A stretch of 64,000 nt of DNA from Dillenia suffruticosa (GCA_033439265.1 JAVTVX010000019.1:16704039-16768038), one strand, 5' to 3'. Positions 21,931 to 34,627 are shown, counted from the first letter of the stretch. The notes: a model not told the origin generated them from the sequence alone. Numbers and translations: made by a program.

Positions 21931-23883
21931 TGGAACCAAAATTTAAATTATTTAATTTTAATTCTTACATTCTTTTATTATGTCAACTTAACTATTTTGT
22001 TTTTCAATTCATGAATTCGGTCGATTTATTTTAACTTAAATTTTCTTGTATTTAAATTATATTTAAACTCAAGTTTTATATGTGGGGATTTGACTCAGAT
22101 CGATTTATTTGTTTTATGTAACTTTTTAAATCAAACATTTATTGTAAAAACATTTTTATCAAAATATATTTGAACAACAAATTCACATCACCAAACAAAA
22201 AAACAAGAATATATATATTATCATTTTTATAATTACAATATGTCATATTTAGTTGTTTGGTTTTACAATAAAAGAAAAAGAAAAAAAAAGAAAAAAAAGA
22301 AAATGGCTTGGACTTAATTATATAAATTAAACTGCTTACGTATCCTTTGGGGCCTAAAGAATCAAAACCCTCGTAGTTCACTTCCTATTTAAATATATGA
22401 CCCCCTTACCTTAACTTAATTTGAAATGTTGTCAGAGGTAACGGTTGATGTGCCTTAAATTATAAATTCATATAAGTTTTCATTATTTTTTTTCATTATT
22501 TCTTATTGTCTAAGATCTACTCTACACCAATCATCTAGACAAATTTGTATCTCAAGTGATTCGGGAGTCATACATGATCTTGTCTCATCCAAAATATTTC
22601 CTTCAGCACTAAATACTTGTTCAACCGCCACAGTTGAGACAGGAATTGCTAAAATTTGTTTAGCAATTTGTAATAATATAGGAAAATTATTTGTATACTC
22701 TTTCCACCATTCTAGAATTGAAAAATCTTTCAAAAATCGGTAGACACTAAAGTTAAAAAAAGTTGTTAGATATAAATCAATTTTATATGTAAAATTTGAA
22801 CCTCTTGACCTTTTTTGTCTTTGAAATAATAGTTGCTCAACTTTGCTTATTTTAGAAAATTCCCAAATATTTATATATCGAGAAGATTATTGAGTAAAAT
22901 TATCAAATATCACACTAAATTCAACATATATATCAAAAATTAATTTTCTAATATAATTTATTTTTTGTGCAATATCATAATCATTTATTCCTAAATTTTC
23001 AATATAGAAATTAAATAATCTAGTAAACCATCTAATTTATATTTAGGATAAAAAGCAATAGCAAAAAGATAAATATAAGGAATTTCACAAAAATAATTGC
23101 ACCATTTTATTTTCATTAAATAAACTGTATCTTTTAAATTTTCATCATTTTCATACTTTTGCATAGTATTAACAATATTAATACTTTCTTGTAAAAATAA
23201 TGAAGATATAGGATAATAAACACCAGACAATATATATGTAGCATCATTAAATACTTTTAATAAATTTAAAATTTTTTCACAAATAGTCTATTGGTGTGGA
23301 TATAAAATAATAGAATTAACATTATTTATAAAACAAGCACATAACAATTGTCTATAAGAAAATGATTTATCTAATAATTCATAAGTTGAATTCCAACGTG
23401 TTGGAACATTTTTAGAAAATCTTTTAGGTCTTTTTCCATTTTCCTTACAAATCCTATCTCAATCTTTCATTAATTGTGGATGATTCCATAAATAAGAAAT
23501 TACTTTTTTAATAGGGGCAAGATAAATTTTAAGAGATCTTAATCCATATTAAACACATAAATTTAATACATGATATGAATATCTTATATAAAAAAATTTA
23601 CTATCAAAACTAATTTTACAAATATTTTCTAAATCTCTAATGGAAGTAGTATTAGCAAAAATATTATCAAAACCAATAGAAAAAATTTTATTCACTAAAT
23701 AATAATCTTGTAAAATTGAACTAATAATCTTATAAATATTTTCAGGCGTATGTCTTTCATTAAAAACTCTAAGCGTAATTATACGTTTTTGGATATTCCA
23801 ATTATTATCAATCCAATGACATGTAATAGTCATATATGAACATCCTTACCAATGATTACTGCAAGTATCACTACATATACAAA

Positions 23884-26166
23884 CACTACAAAAAAATAGT
23901 CTTTTAGTCACAAATTTAGAGACAAAAATTAAAAAAAAATCCATCGCTAAAAACATTAGCGACGGATTTAGCGACGAAAAATTTTACGTCGCTAATAATG
24001 CGTCGCAAAAATTTAGCGAACAAAATTAGAAATCTGTCGCTAAATTTAGCGATGAATAATTTTTTGTCATTAAAATTTGTCACAAAATTTAGCGACGAAA
24101 AATTATTCGTCGCTAAATTAAGGACATAAAAAAATCCGTTGTTAAATTTAGCGACGAAAATCTTAAATTCGTTGCTAAATTTAGCGACAGATAATTTTTG
24201 TCGTTAAAATTTATCGCTAATTTAGGAAAAAAAAACTCTGTCGAAAAATTATCCGTCCCTAATTTAGCGACGAATAAAAAAATCCGTCGCTAATTCCAAA
24301 TTCGACAAATACCCGGGGAGCGCACGTGCTTGGACGGGCCCTTGCCCACCCGAGCCAGCACGTGCCTGGATGGCCCTGCCCATGAGCTAGCACTAGCCTG
24401 GAAGCCACGTGCCTAGACGGCCCCACCCACCCGAGCCAGCACCAACCTACAACCTACCCACCCGCCCGAGCCAGCACCCCTGCTCCAGCCGCTTTCCTTA
24501 CTCAATTGCTGAAAAATGTCGCTTTGCCTCCTGCCTCTATCGTAGTTCGAACTCTTGCACACCTGCGCGCACTTCACTCACACGCATAAGCATAAACCCT
24601 AAACCACCAAGCCAAATGATATTACGTGATAAATTTTTTTTTTTTTACTTATTATCTTTTCTTCACATTTTCTTAATAATAATAAAATAATATATAATAA
24701 CAATTTAAAATAATAAATATAATAAATATTTTTATTTAAACCACCAACCTAAAATAATATTAATTAAAAATAATAAAGATGATAATTTTTAATAAAATAA
24801 AAAATAATAAAATACTAATTTAAAATAAAATAAATAATTAATTAAAAATATATTAATATTATATTTTGTTTTATTCTGTTTTTCTTTTATTTTATTATTT
24901 TATTATTTTTATTTTAATTTTTTACTTTATCGTTTAAAAATGGATTACGACATCTCAATAATATAAAATTATAATTATCAATAAATTATAATATATTAAT
25001 AATTTAAAAAATCTATATATTTAATCAAAAAATATTTTTATTAATATATAAGAAATTTCAATATAATTATTATATATAAAAAATTTCAATAATGAGAATA
25101 GAAAGAAAAAAAACCAAAAATAGATATGAGAGTAAGAGGAAGGAAAAAAGTAAAAAAAAAATATTATCACACAACACTAAGTGGTGGTGCAGTGGTAACA
25201 TGTCATCAATTCAAATGCGAGATCCAACGTTTGAATCCCTTCAATAGCAGCATGCCCGGGCGCCCAGGCACGCAGGCTAGTGTAGGGAGCGGGCGCCCAG
25301 GCAAGCGGGCTAGCGCAGGGCGCGCGCGCCCCTGCATGCGCCAGCGCCCGCACTCGCCAGCATGTCTGGATTAATATTTAATTAAAAATTTTGTATTATT
25401 GAATAAAATAATATAAATAAAATAAAAGTTATCAATACAATAATAAAAAATATTAAATCAAACAAAAAAATAAAAATAATAAATTAATTAAAAAATATAT
25501 ATAATTTAAATAAAATAAAATATATGGATTTTTTTAAGAATTAAATAAAATTATTATTTTAAAAAATGAAATATAATATAATAAAATAAAATGTAAATTA
25601 AAATATTAATCCGTCACTAAATTACCACCGGATAAATTTTGTCGGTAAATTAATTTTTTTCATTTAAATATGATATTTTATTTAATTATATATAAAAAAT
25701 TTAGTGATGGATTGGGATTTTCGTTGCTAAATTTAGCGACAGAAAACAAATCCGTTGCTAAATTAATTTTTAATTTAAATATAACATATTAATAAAATAA
25801 AAAGAAAAATAGAAAAAATAAAATTCTATTTAAAAAAGATTAAATTTTGCGACGGATTTTAAATCCGTGATAAAATTTAGCCACAAAATATTATTCGTTA
25901 CTAATTAGCGACAAAATTGGCAACGAAAAATTTTTTATCACCAATTAACGACGAATTTAGTCACGAAAATTTTTTCGTCACTAATTAGAGACGAATTTAA
26001 CTACGAATGATATGTCCGTTACTAATTTAGTCACGACTTCATTTTCATCGCAAATTTTGTGACAAATTAGCCACAAAAAAGTTTTTTTCGCTAAATTCGT
26101 CGCAAAATGGCGATGAATTTTTTCCGTCACGAAAATTCGTGGTTAAAACCGTATTTTTTTGTAGTA
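23884..26166. mobile_element. Non-autonomous CACTA element nested in hAT
   Basis: The left terminus is CACTACAAAAAAATAG, and the right terminus TATTTTTTTGTAGTA is its inverse with the final G changed to A. AAA flanks both ends, consistent with a 3-bp target duplication. The interior has no transposase. The arms (23900-24300 and 25610-26150) are packed with variants of TTTAGCGACGAAAAATT and its complement, the same motif as in the two autonomous CACTA elements here. The middle is AT-rich with GC-rich patches at 24310-24560 and 25245-25375. It interrupts the hAT transposase frame and is therefore younger than the hAT insertion. Confidence 0.88.
25183..25245 (+). other. tRNA-like Pol III box pair inside the CACTA element
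   Basis: The sequence GTGGTGCAGTGGTAAC (A-box-like) is followed about 38 bases later by CGTTTGAATCCC (B-box-like), as in tRNAs and tRNA-derived SINEs. A GC-rich stretch follows. No A tail or target duplication is evident, so this may be a captured SINE head. It does not fold as a normal tRNA by eye. Confidence 0.35.
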
Positions 26167-27109
26167 AAACTTGACCATTAAAATTTTTTAAAAGATTTCG
26201 TAAATTATTTTTCTCTATTTTATAAAGTTTATGAGTTGTACGTGTAGTAGTGGTTCTAGACACACGTTTTACAGAAAGATTTAAAATATTTTGATAATAA
26301 TTAATAAATCATATTTTTTTATCAAAACTAAAACATAAATGTTCAATAGCAAATCATTTTATCTAATTCTTCTTTATTTTTTTCATCGGAATAAATAAAA
26401 AAAGAAGAATGATTAGAAAATACAAATCTTGATAATTGATTTTGTGTTTTATCGATACCAGTTTCAGTTGAATGTTTGCTATTCAAATACTTTTTAAATG
26501 TCTCATATCCTCCACATTTTTTGAATTTGAATTATTGTTCACAGTAATTGCAAATAATTTGTATTGAATCATTAGGTAAACGATTTTTTTTCAAATGTAC
26601 CTTTAAAATGTTGGATCTCAATATTTTTTCTTTTTTTGCACACATCTATTCTTTATTATTATTTTTAGTTTCAAGGTTGATGTGTTGAGATTCTTGTGTA
26701 GGAAAATTCTCAAGATAAAATTGCACATTTTGGGAAGATTCCCCAACCTTGCACTTGCCTCTATCACTCGACATAATTTTTTAATAAATGAAATTGAATA
26801 GAACTAAATATTGAAAAAAAAAATGAGCAATTGAATATGAGAGAAACTGAAAAATTGTAAATATCAATTGAGAGTTAAGAAATTGAGAGTGAAATTGTGA
26901 GTGTATATTAATAAGAAGAAGTTAGAAATGAGAATTGATTTGTAAAGGGAAATGAAATTAAAGTGGTATTTATAAAGATTTTATATTTTTTTGAACTAAA
27001 ATTATCTTTCTAAAAGTTGTATAACAATTAGTTTTGAAGGGTATAAAAGTAATTACGAATAATTTGAATTTTGAATTTTATGATATAATAACGGTACCAT
27101 TCATCATTC

Positions 27110-27660
27110 TAATTGTGACACAACAATGAAAAATTTGAATTTTAAATGATTTTGATCTTTGTGCATATTTATTATTGTGATTGTGATACAACAATAAAAA
27201 ATTTAAATTTTGAATGATTTTGATTATTGTGTATATTGATTGTTATGATACAATAATGAAAGTTTTGAATTTTAAATGATTTTGATTTTTGTGTATATTT
27301 ATTATTGTGACACTATAATAAAAATTTTGAATTTTAAATGAATTTGATCCTTGTGCATGTTTATTGTTGTGATTGTGACACAATAATGAAAATTTTGAAT
27401 TCTGAATGACTTTGATGATTTTGCATATTGATTGTTGTGATATAATAATAAAAGTTTTGAATTTTGAATAATTTTGATTTTTGTACATGTTTTTTATTGT
27501 GATTGTGACACAAAAATTAAAATTTTGAGTTTTGAATGATTTTAATCTTTATGCATGTTGATTGTTATGACACAATAATGAAAATTTTAAATTTTAAATA
27601 ACTTTGTTTTTTATGCATATTTATTGTCATAATTGTGACACAATAATGAAAATTTTAATT
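27110..27660. repeat. Minisatellite with alternating 62/68-bp periods
   Basis: Nine units contain GTGA(C/T)ACAA.AATGAAA, TTTGAATTTTAAATGA, TTTGAT and TGTGCATATTTATTGTTGTGAT. The GTGACA anchor occurs at 27115, 27183, 27245, 27307, 27375, 27437, 27505, 27567 and 27635. The spacings are 68, 62, 62, 68, 62, 68, 62 and 68, so six-base insertions (GATTGT) alternate. It lies in the 5' region of the hAT transposase gene. Confidence 0.85.
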
Positions 27661-28046
27661 TTAAATAAGTTTAGTATTGTTCAAAAGTAAAAACTACTTA
27701 TTTTTAAAAACACAATTCCAATTTCAACAAAAAAAAGACTTGGTTCCGGTTCCGGTTCTGGTTCGGTTTTTAAAAATTAAGAACTGGAACTGAACTATAT
27801 GTGTCCGATTTCGGTTTCGGTTTCTAAACCGGAACCGAAAAGACAATTCCGATTTGATTTTTGAGCCTTCGGTTCTGGTTTGGTTGATGATTCAAACCAA
27901 ACCGTGGTCACCCCTATATATGGTTGTATGCTTTGGATTTACTGTTATTGTGTTTGGTTCCTTACTAGCTAAAAGATGGATATGCACGTGGTTTATTTTG
28001 AGTCACGCGTGATTAGTTCTCCCTTTACTCGCCTTATTATGATATT

Positions 28047-29445
28047 GGGTAAATTATACTTTTGTTCCTATGATTTGATTGAAAATCACGTACTATCCTA
28101 TGATAGAAAAATATCCACTTATCTCTTGTAATTTTAAAAAGTGTAACAATTGGACGAAACTATTAAAAAGTAACAAAAAAGTAGCGTAGACATATAAAAT
28201 ATCCATTATACCCCTCACGCACTCTCTATCTCCTTCTTCCATATTCATCTTCAACCTCCAGTTAAAAAAAAAAATTCACTCATCTTCCTCATTTGTTTCA
28301 CGTTATCTATACCTTCATCTTCAATAGAAGTCCCAAACTATGATAATGAATATCAACTATTACAATTTGCAAATAAATGGCTCTCTATCCTCGGTCAATT
28401 AATAAATATCAATGAGAAGTGTACATTTAGGGTTTTCTTCTTCCCCCACAATGCAAATATCACACTCATTGCAACAACATCGTATTCTTTTTTTTTTTGA
28501 GTGGGTACTGCTCACCAGGATCTTTTTCCAATTCTTCCAGACAAATTCTCTCTCTTTTTTCTCTTCAGTAAAAGATATCCTTATTGTATCCACCACTCTT
28601 CTTTCACAATTCAATATTCTAATCCCACAAAAATTCTAAAACCTCCAAAGCAATCAAATCTAGGACACAACCCCTAAAAAAAACTAAACTTACCCAAAAT
28701 TTTTCAAAGTCAGGTAAACAAATGTGCTGCCACATGGGAGCCATCCGTTTCATGGCTGCCAATGAGTCCTCCAACGCCTTAATCTGATGTTGGTAAGAAT
28801 GAATCAGACGATAATGGTGATGGATCCAATAACTGATCGGCTAGATTCTTCCAAGAGACTTTTAGTTTAATCAAAGTCCCTTCTTCTTCTTCTTCTTCTT
28901 CTTCGGTGTTTTCAACTCTCTTATTTTAGTAGAAAGAGAGAGAGAGAGAGAGAGAGAGATAGATGTCAATGTTACTAGACGAGCTTTGGAGACCGATTAT
29001 GGAAGAGGAAATGGGTTGTTGGAGAGGGAGGGGAGGAAAAGGGAAAGAGAGAGAGGGAAAGAAAATTTGTTTCCATTGAAGCTGGAGAGAGAGTTGTCAG
29101 CTATTAGTTGTTTCCATTGAAGTTGGAGAGACAGGAGAGGGAGAGGGAAAGAGAAAGAATTTAGAGTTTTGGAGAGAGAGAGAGAGAGAGATTTCTATCG
29201 AAGAGGATGAGAGAGAGGATTAGAAAAGAAAGTTGCAGAGAAGAAGGGCAATTTTGAAAAAGAAAAATTAATCTTGTCAGATGGTAGAGATTTTCGCACA
29301 TGATTTTCAATCTCTGTGACTTTTTCACATTTCTATCGGTTTCCATAAGATTTCCATATTTTTTAAAATCGTATGGATAAGTGGATATTTTTCCACTGTA
29401 GAGGTTGATTTTCGGTTAAACCATGAGAGTAAGTATAATTTACCC
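28047..29445. mobile_element. Mutator-like non-autonomous element (long TIRs)
   Basis: The left arm starts GGGTAAATTATACTT and continues through GAAAATCA and GAAAAATATCCACTTATC. The inverted right arm repeats the same order, giving terminal inverted repeats of about 85 bp. The nonamers TATGATATT (28038-28046) and TATTATATT (29446-29454) flank it with one mismatch, the 9-bp duplication of Mutator-like elements. The interior has no transposase. It holds a CT-rich region, (TTC)n at 28881-28904 and (GA)n runs at 28930-28958 and 29171-29190. Frames at 28399-28639 on both strands show no recognisable domain. Confidence 0.85.
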
Positions 29446-29603
29446 TATTATATTTTATTAATTATTATGTATTGGGCCATACCTCTGATATCTGAACATC
29501 TATTGTGTGTCATACATATATCGACTGGTTCTATCTATTTTTGTCGAAACCTTCCCTTAGAAAGTCTGTAGTGAACTTTGTTGTGTTGTGTTTGTTAATA
29601 TTC

Positions 29604-30099
29604 TGTTACAGCAAGAGGACGCAAAAGTATAGAAAAATGAAACATAGCACAAGGAGACAGTATTAATAGACTTAATGGCAGGCTTCCAAAGGCAATGGCT
29701 ACTTCAAACAAGCAACCAACTTTAGTTAAGATAATTGAAATAACAATATTTGGTTATTGTAGTTAGAACAACCTAATAACCGAATCTATTCTTGTATAAA
29801 TAACATATGAAAATAATGAAAGGTAGGAAATATCATATTACTTTTCTCTCTTTTCTTCTATCTCCTTCTCTATTCAGTCTTCTTCTTCTTCTCTCTTTTT
29901 CACTTTCTATCTTGTCTTTCTCTCTTCCTTTCTATCTTATTCTATCTCTCCATCTTTGCACATTCATCTTCTGTAACTAAGCAAATCATTACCAGTTTGC
30001 AATACGTTTCTCTGCTACTGGTAAATAAAGCTTTACCTCATTTCGATACCATCAAATTAATAGTCTGCATATTCTTTCCAGTAATAGAGGTTCGTAACA
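29604..30099 (+). repeat. 5' LTR of the chromovirus
   Basis: The LTR begins TGTTACAGCAAGAGG and ends GGTTCGTAACA. It includes TTGTATAAATAACATATG (29793-29810), a likely TATA region, followed by a long CT-rich leader (29850-29960). Confidence 0.92.
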
Positions 30100-30103
30100 A
30101 GCT

Positions 30104-30114
30104 TGGTATCAGAG
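30104..30114 (+). promoter_or_regulatory. Primer binding site, initiator tRNA-Met type
   Basis: TGGTATCAGAG lies four bases after the 5' LTR and is complementary to the 3' end of plant initiator methionine tRNA, the usual primer for chromoviruses. Confidence 0.9.
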
Positions 30115-30131
30115 TAGAAGGATTCTTGGCC

Positions 30132-31150
30132 ATGGCAAAAGGAACAAGATCAAAAGCTTTTGAGGATCATCAAGAAATAGGAAGCTAGAATTCAGATCTA
30201 GCTATTGAATTATGTGAAAACAAATTAAGCTTAGAAGAAAACTTGAAGAGTAGGGACAAAAATTGGAAGAGCAGAATAAGAAGCTTGAGGAACAGAACAA
30301 GAAACTTGAGGAGCAAAACAAAAGAGTGGATGGACTAATGTCCACTAGGGATGAGAAGCTTAATGCTCTCATGTGAAATATGGGTAAAGATAGAGCTGAG
30401 GAACCAAGAACATAATGGTTATCACTTATATTGTTTACTCCGATGGACATGAGGATGAAAGGAGATGCAGTGAATCTTATGAACAAGAAAGATCATGTTA
30501 TTAAAGGAAATTTTCCTAGTATGCCTAGAGTGGAGCTACCCATGTTTACTGGAGAGAACCCCCGCATTTGGCTAAGGAAGTGCTTGAAATTTTTTTCTGT
30601 TTACCAGATATCCAATCAATGGTGGGTGGACATTATTGAAATGTACTTGGATGGTAAAGCTGAAATGTGGTTTTAGGGGTTAAAATTGGTGAAAAAGGAA
30701 GTTACAATAGACAGGAACAGTTGCTGAATACCAAGAGATTTTTGAGAAATTGTGGTCCATCATGCACAATAAGAATCCTAAACTCACTGAATCATATTTT
30801 ATATCCAGGTTTGTAAGTGGGGTAAAGGAAGAAATAAAACTAATCTTGCAGATGCTTAAGCCTACTACTTTAGTGCAAGCATTCGAGATAGCTACATTGC
30901 AAGAGCAGTCCTTAGAGCTTAGTAAGGCAAAGAAAGTAACAATGAGTAGAAGTTGGGAACCAAATGATTACAAAAAAGAACAAAAGGGAGATTTACAAAA
31001 AGGAAAAGCATTGGTTAAAGGAACAGCTGAGAGTAAAACAACAACGATTTCTTCTCAAGAAATGCAATATAGGAGAGCTAACAATTTATGTTTCTGATGT
31101 AGAGAGCATTACACACCAAGGCATCAGTGTAAACTCAAAACTCTTAACTT
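30132..31150 (+). pseudogene. Chromovirus gag, broken
   Basis: Gag starts at ATG 30132 (MAKGTRSKAFE), followed by a TAG at 30186 and a lysine/glutamate-rich coiled-coil stretch (about 30220-30340). The Retrotrans_gag region reads RVELPMFTGENPRIWLRKC (about 30525-30580), MYLDGKAEMWF (about 30640-30675), and FISRFVSGVKEEIKLILQMLKPTTLVQAFEIATLQE (about 30795-30905). The zinc knuckle CREHYTPRHQC is present at about 31098-31132, but a TGA sits between its first two cysteines (CF-stop-C). Several other stops and frameshifts occur. It packages element RNA in intact relatives and cannot do so here. Confidence 0.8.
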
Positions 31151-31289
31151 GATGATCATAGCAAAGGAGGAGGAGGCCAGTTCAAGCTCAAATTTGGAAA
31201 GCACCAAAGAGACTGTAGAATTGCCAGGTGATATATTTGATGTTCCTTTATGCGTTGTGTCTAGTTCACTTGAAAGAAAGACTATAGCC

Positions 31290-34200
31290 ATACAAGAGAC
31301 CATAGGTGAGCTATTGATAGTTATACTGGTAGATACTGGAAGCTCCGACAGCTTCCTCAATCAGAAATTAATTGAAGAGTTAGGAATGAAACCTGAAATG
31401 GCAGAGCCTCTGCATGCTATCATGGCTGATAAAGCTAGAATAAGTAGTTACATACCAGTGAAAGGAGCTAAATGGACTGTACAGGGCTATAACTTTTGTT
31501 TTGACTTAAGGATGATACAATTGGGTGGATGAGACATTATACTTGGGGAAGATTGGATGTACAATTTCAGCCCTATAACATTTGACTTTAAGCTTCTACA
31601 AGTTAAGATAGCCAAGGAAGAAGGTGAAGTAGTCCTGAAAGGAATGACGGAAAGTTCCAAAATGAAGTTAATTCAAGAAAAAATCACTAGGAAATTCAGG
31701 AACCAACAGTTACAGAATTGTGCTACCTTATCCTTACCCATGGAAGGAGAACACAGCTTGATGCACCCAACCATTTTTGATTTGTTACAACAATTTGGCG
31801 ATATATTTTCAGTACCTAATACTCTACCTCCGAAGAGATCCTATGATCATTCCATTCCTCTTAAGCATGAAGCATAACCATTCAAACTCCCACCATATAG
31901 ATATCCACACTCCCAGAAAACTGAAATAGAAAAGCAAGTGTAGGAAATGATGGACAATGGCATCATTAGACATAGCAATAGTTTTTTTGCTTCCCCTATG
32001 CTATTGGTTAAGAAGAAGGATAATGCATGAAGGTTTTGTGTAGACTACAAGCAGTTCAACAACCTTACCATCAAGGATAGATACCCCATTCCTAATATAG
32101 ATGAATTACAAAATGAATTACATGGTTCTACATTGTTTTCCAAGATTGATCTTAGATTATGGTACCACCAAATAAGAGTCAAACCCTCTGATGTAGCCAA
32201 AACAGCTTTTCAAACCCATCATGGACACTTTGAGTTCTTAGTCATGCCTTTGGACTTAACTAATGCAACTGCAACCTTTCAGACACTCATAACCCATATT
32301 TTTCTGTCTCATCTTAGGAGATTTGTATTAATCTTCTTTGATGACATACTCTTTTACGACCCAGACATGTCAACTCACTTAGAAAACATGGAAAAAAGTT
32401 CTATTAATCCTTAAACAACACCATCTGTTTGCCAAATTTTCAAAATGCACCTTTGGTCAGCCTCAAGTAGAGTACTTAAGACATATAGTATCTAGGGAAG
32501 AGGTGAAAATGGATCTTCAGAAGGTTGAATGTATCCTAAATTGGTCGGAACCTGCTTCTGTCAAAAATTTAAGGAGCTTCTTAGGACTGGCTAGGTATTA
32601 TAAAAAGTTCATCAAGTATTATTGATTGATTACTAAGCCTCTTCATAACCTACTCAAAAAAGATAATCACCACCGGAATGAGGAAGCCAGAGAAGCCTTT
32701 CAATGTCTTAAGAAGGCTATCAGTTCAGACCCTGTGATGAGATTGCCTGATTTTTCTAAGCCATTTGTGGTGGGGACTAATGCAAGCTATCGAGAATAGG
32801 GGGTTGTTCTCATGCAAGAAGAACAGCCTATAACATTCTTAAACAAGGCTTTAGGACCAAAGAACTTGGGATTGTCCATATATGAGAAGGAACTAATGGT
32901 AGTGGTGATGGCAATTACAGAATGGAGACATTACTTGTTGGGATATCATTTCATCATTAGAACAGACTATCAAAGCTTAAAGTATTTGCTATAGCAAAGA
33001 TTAACCAATACCTTGCAACACAAATGGCTTACCAAACTACTTGGATTAGATTATGAGGTACAAATAAGAAGGGAATGGAGAATAGAGTGGCGGACGTATT
33101 ATCTAAGAGGGAATGTGCAGAAGAAGACCAGACTAAAAGTGCAGTCATGGCAATTACTTCAGTACAACCTCAATGGATTAAAGAAGTGCTTCAAAGTTAT
33201 ACAGAAGATCAGGAGTATCAAACACTAATAACAAAGCTCGCATTAGATTCTGACAGTTATTTAGACTTTCAATTACAGAATGGAATAATCAAATTCAAGA
33301 AGAAGACAATGGTGGGTAATGGAGGTAATATCAGGAATAAGATATTGCACCAAATGCATAACTCTACAGTAGGGGGACACTCAGGACAACACAATACTCT
33401 TCAAAGAGTCAAGACTACTATTTATTGACCTTCGTTGAAAGTAGCAGTAGCTAAATTTGTATAGGAGTGTGAGGTTTGTCAGGGAAATAAATATGAGAAT
33501 GTACCATATCCAGAATTACCGCAGCCTCTACCAATCCCTATCCAAGCATGGGCCCAAATCAATATGGATTTTGTGGAAGGTTTACCTGAATTTGAAGGGC
33601 ATAATGCTATCCGAGTAGTCATTGATAAACTAACAAAATTCAGCCATTTTATAGGCTTGCAGCATCCTTATACTGCAGTTATAATAGCCCAAGTGTTTAT
33701 AAATCATATCTTCAGATTGCATGGCCTCCCTGATTCTATTGTGACAGACAGGGACAAGGTTTTCACAAGCATATTTTGGCAAAAGCTCTTCAGGTTGGTT
33801 GGTACTCAATTGAATTTGAGCAGTGCTTATCACCCTCAAACTGATGATCAAAGTGAAAGGTTAATTCAATGTATTGAATGCGACATGAGATGCATGACAT
33901 CTGATAGGCCTGGGTTCTAGTTTAAATGGCTTAGTTTAGTTGAATGGTGATATAATACTACCTACCATTCAAGCATACAAATGACCCCTTTTAAGGCATT
34001 ATATGGAGATAAAACCTAAATCCATTCCTTGGGGTCCTTATTTTGATATAATCACTCCAGCAACCACAACTTTTGTGCAGCACAGACAAGATATGTTGAA
34101 GATCTTAAAAGATCACTTAGCAAAAGCTCAAAACAGGATGAAAATGAAGGCAGATCGAATAGGACAGAGAGGGAGTTTGCAGTAGGAGATTGAGTCTTTC

Positions 34201-34610
34201 TTAAGCTCCAACCATATAGACAATAGTCTGTAGAATTGAGGAAGCAATTGAAGTTGTCTTCTAAATTTTATGGACCATTCCAGATCACAGAGAAGATTGG
34301 GAAAGTTGTTTATAAGCTATAGCTTCCACCAGGGTTTAAAATTCATCTGGTATTTCATGGGTCGATACTCAAGAACAAAGTGGGACCAATGCAAAAGATT
34401 ATGTCCTCACTACCTCTCATAGGAACAGATAAATAGGTCTTGGTAGAACTTGAAGCTATACTGAAGAGAAAAGTCATCATGCGAGTTAGCAAACCTATTA
34501 CTCAATGGCTTATTCGTTGGATTAACTTATATCCGGTGGAAGCTACATGGGAGGATGTGAGTTTCATTCGCTCACAGTTTTCAACTTTCCATACTTAAGG
34601 ACAAGTCTGA
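31290..34610 (+). pseudogene. Chromovirus pol: PR, RT, RNase H, integrase, chromodomain
   Basis: Protease: ILVDTGSSDSF (31324-31356). RT: CVDYKQFNNLTIKDRYPIP (about 32038-32095), FSKIDLRLWYHQIRV (32133-32180) and the catalytic FFDDILFYDPD (about 32332-32366). RNase H: YEKELMVVVMAI and HFIIRTDYQSLKYLL (32880-32993). Integrase: HSGQH and CEVCQGN of the zinc finger (33370-33490), then MDFVEGLP, IVTDRDKVFTS and AYHPQTDDQSE (33564-33855). A final ILKRKVIMR...WINLYPVEATWEDVSF (34450-34570) matches the chromodomain seen at the integrase end of chromoviruses. At least a dozen stops interrupt it, including TAG at 32803-32805 region and 33918-33920. No product can be made. The domain order PR-RT-RH-INT is diagnostic of Ty3/gypsy. 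Confidence 0.9.
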
Positions 34611-34627
34611 TTTAAAAGGGTGGGATA

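Larger units (their letters stand above)
22503..26774 (-). pseudogene. hAT transposase, broken and split
   Basis: Start ATG at 26774 opens SSDRGKCKVGESSQ. A BED-type zinc finger follows (ICNYCE...YLNSKHS, about 26580-26460). Next comes RTTTTRTTHKLYKIEKNNLRN (about 26260-26190), where the frame is cut by the CACTA insertion (26166-23884). Beyond it the frame resumes with CICSDTCSNHW and ITCHWIDNNWN, then FSIGFDNIFANT (the core with its catalytic acidic residue), and ends in the dimerisation domain: FPILLQIAKQILAIPVSTVAVEQVFSAEGNI and ICLDDW, with the stop at 22503. Several internal stops and frameshifts exist even outside the insertion (for example after NNKE at about 26640). The protein cannot be made. 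Domain order and content are typical of plant hAT (Ac/Tam3) transposases. Confidence 0.85.
21719..27916 (-). mobile_element. hAT transposon with 8-bp target duplication
   Basis: The left end reads TAGGGGTGACCATGGTT and the right end, inverted, TAGGGGTGACCACGGTT, one mismatch in 17. The octamers TATATGGC (21711-21718) and TATATGGT (27917-27924) flank it, the 8-bp duplication expected for hAT. Subterminal GGTTCGGTTT-like motifs crowd both ends (21735-21925 and 27735-27905). A broken transposase runs on the minus strand, and a non-autonomous CACTA element sits within it. The total is 6198 bp, or about 3.9 kb without the nested element. Confidence 0.92.

Noticed and set aside
24595-24612. Telomere-like CCCTAAACC
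   Set aside because: Only one unit; no tandem array.
23884-26166. CRISPR-like or satellite array because of regularly recurring GCGACGAA motifs
   Set aside because: Motifs are irregular, occur in both orientations, and lie inside defined CACTA ends; this is a plant nuclear sequence.
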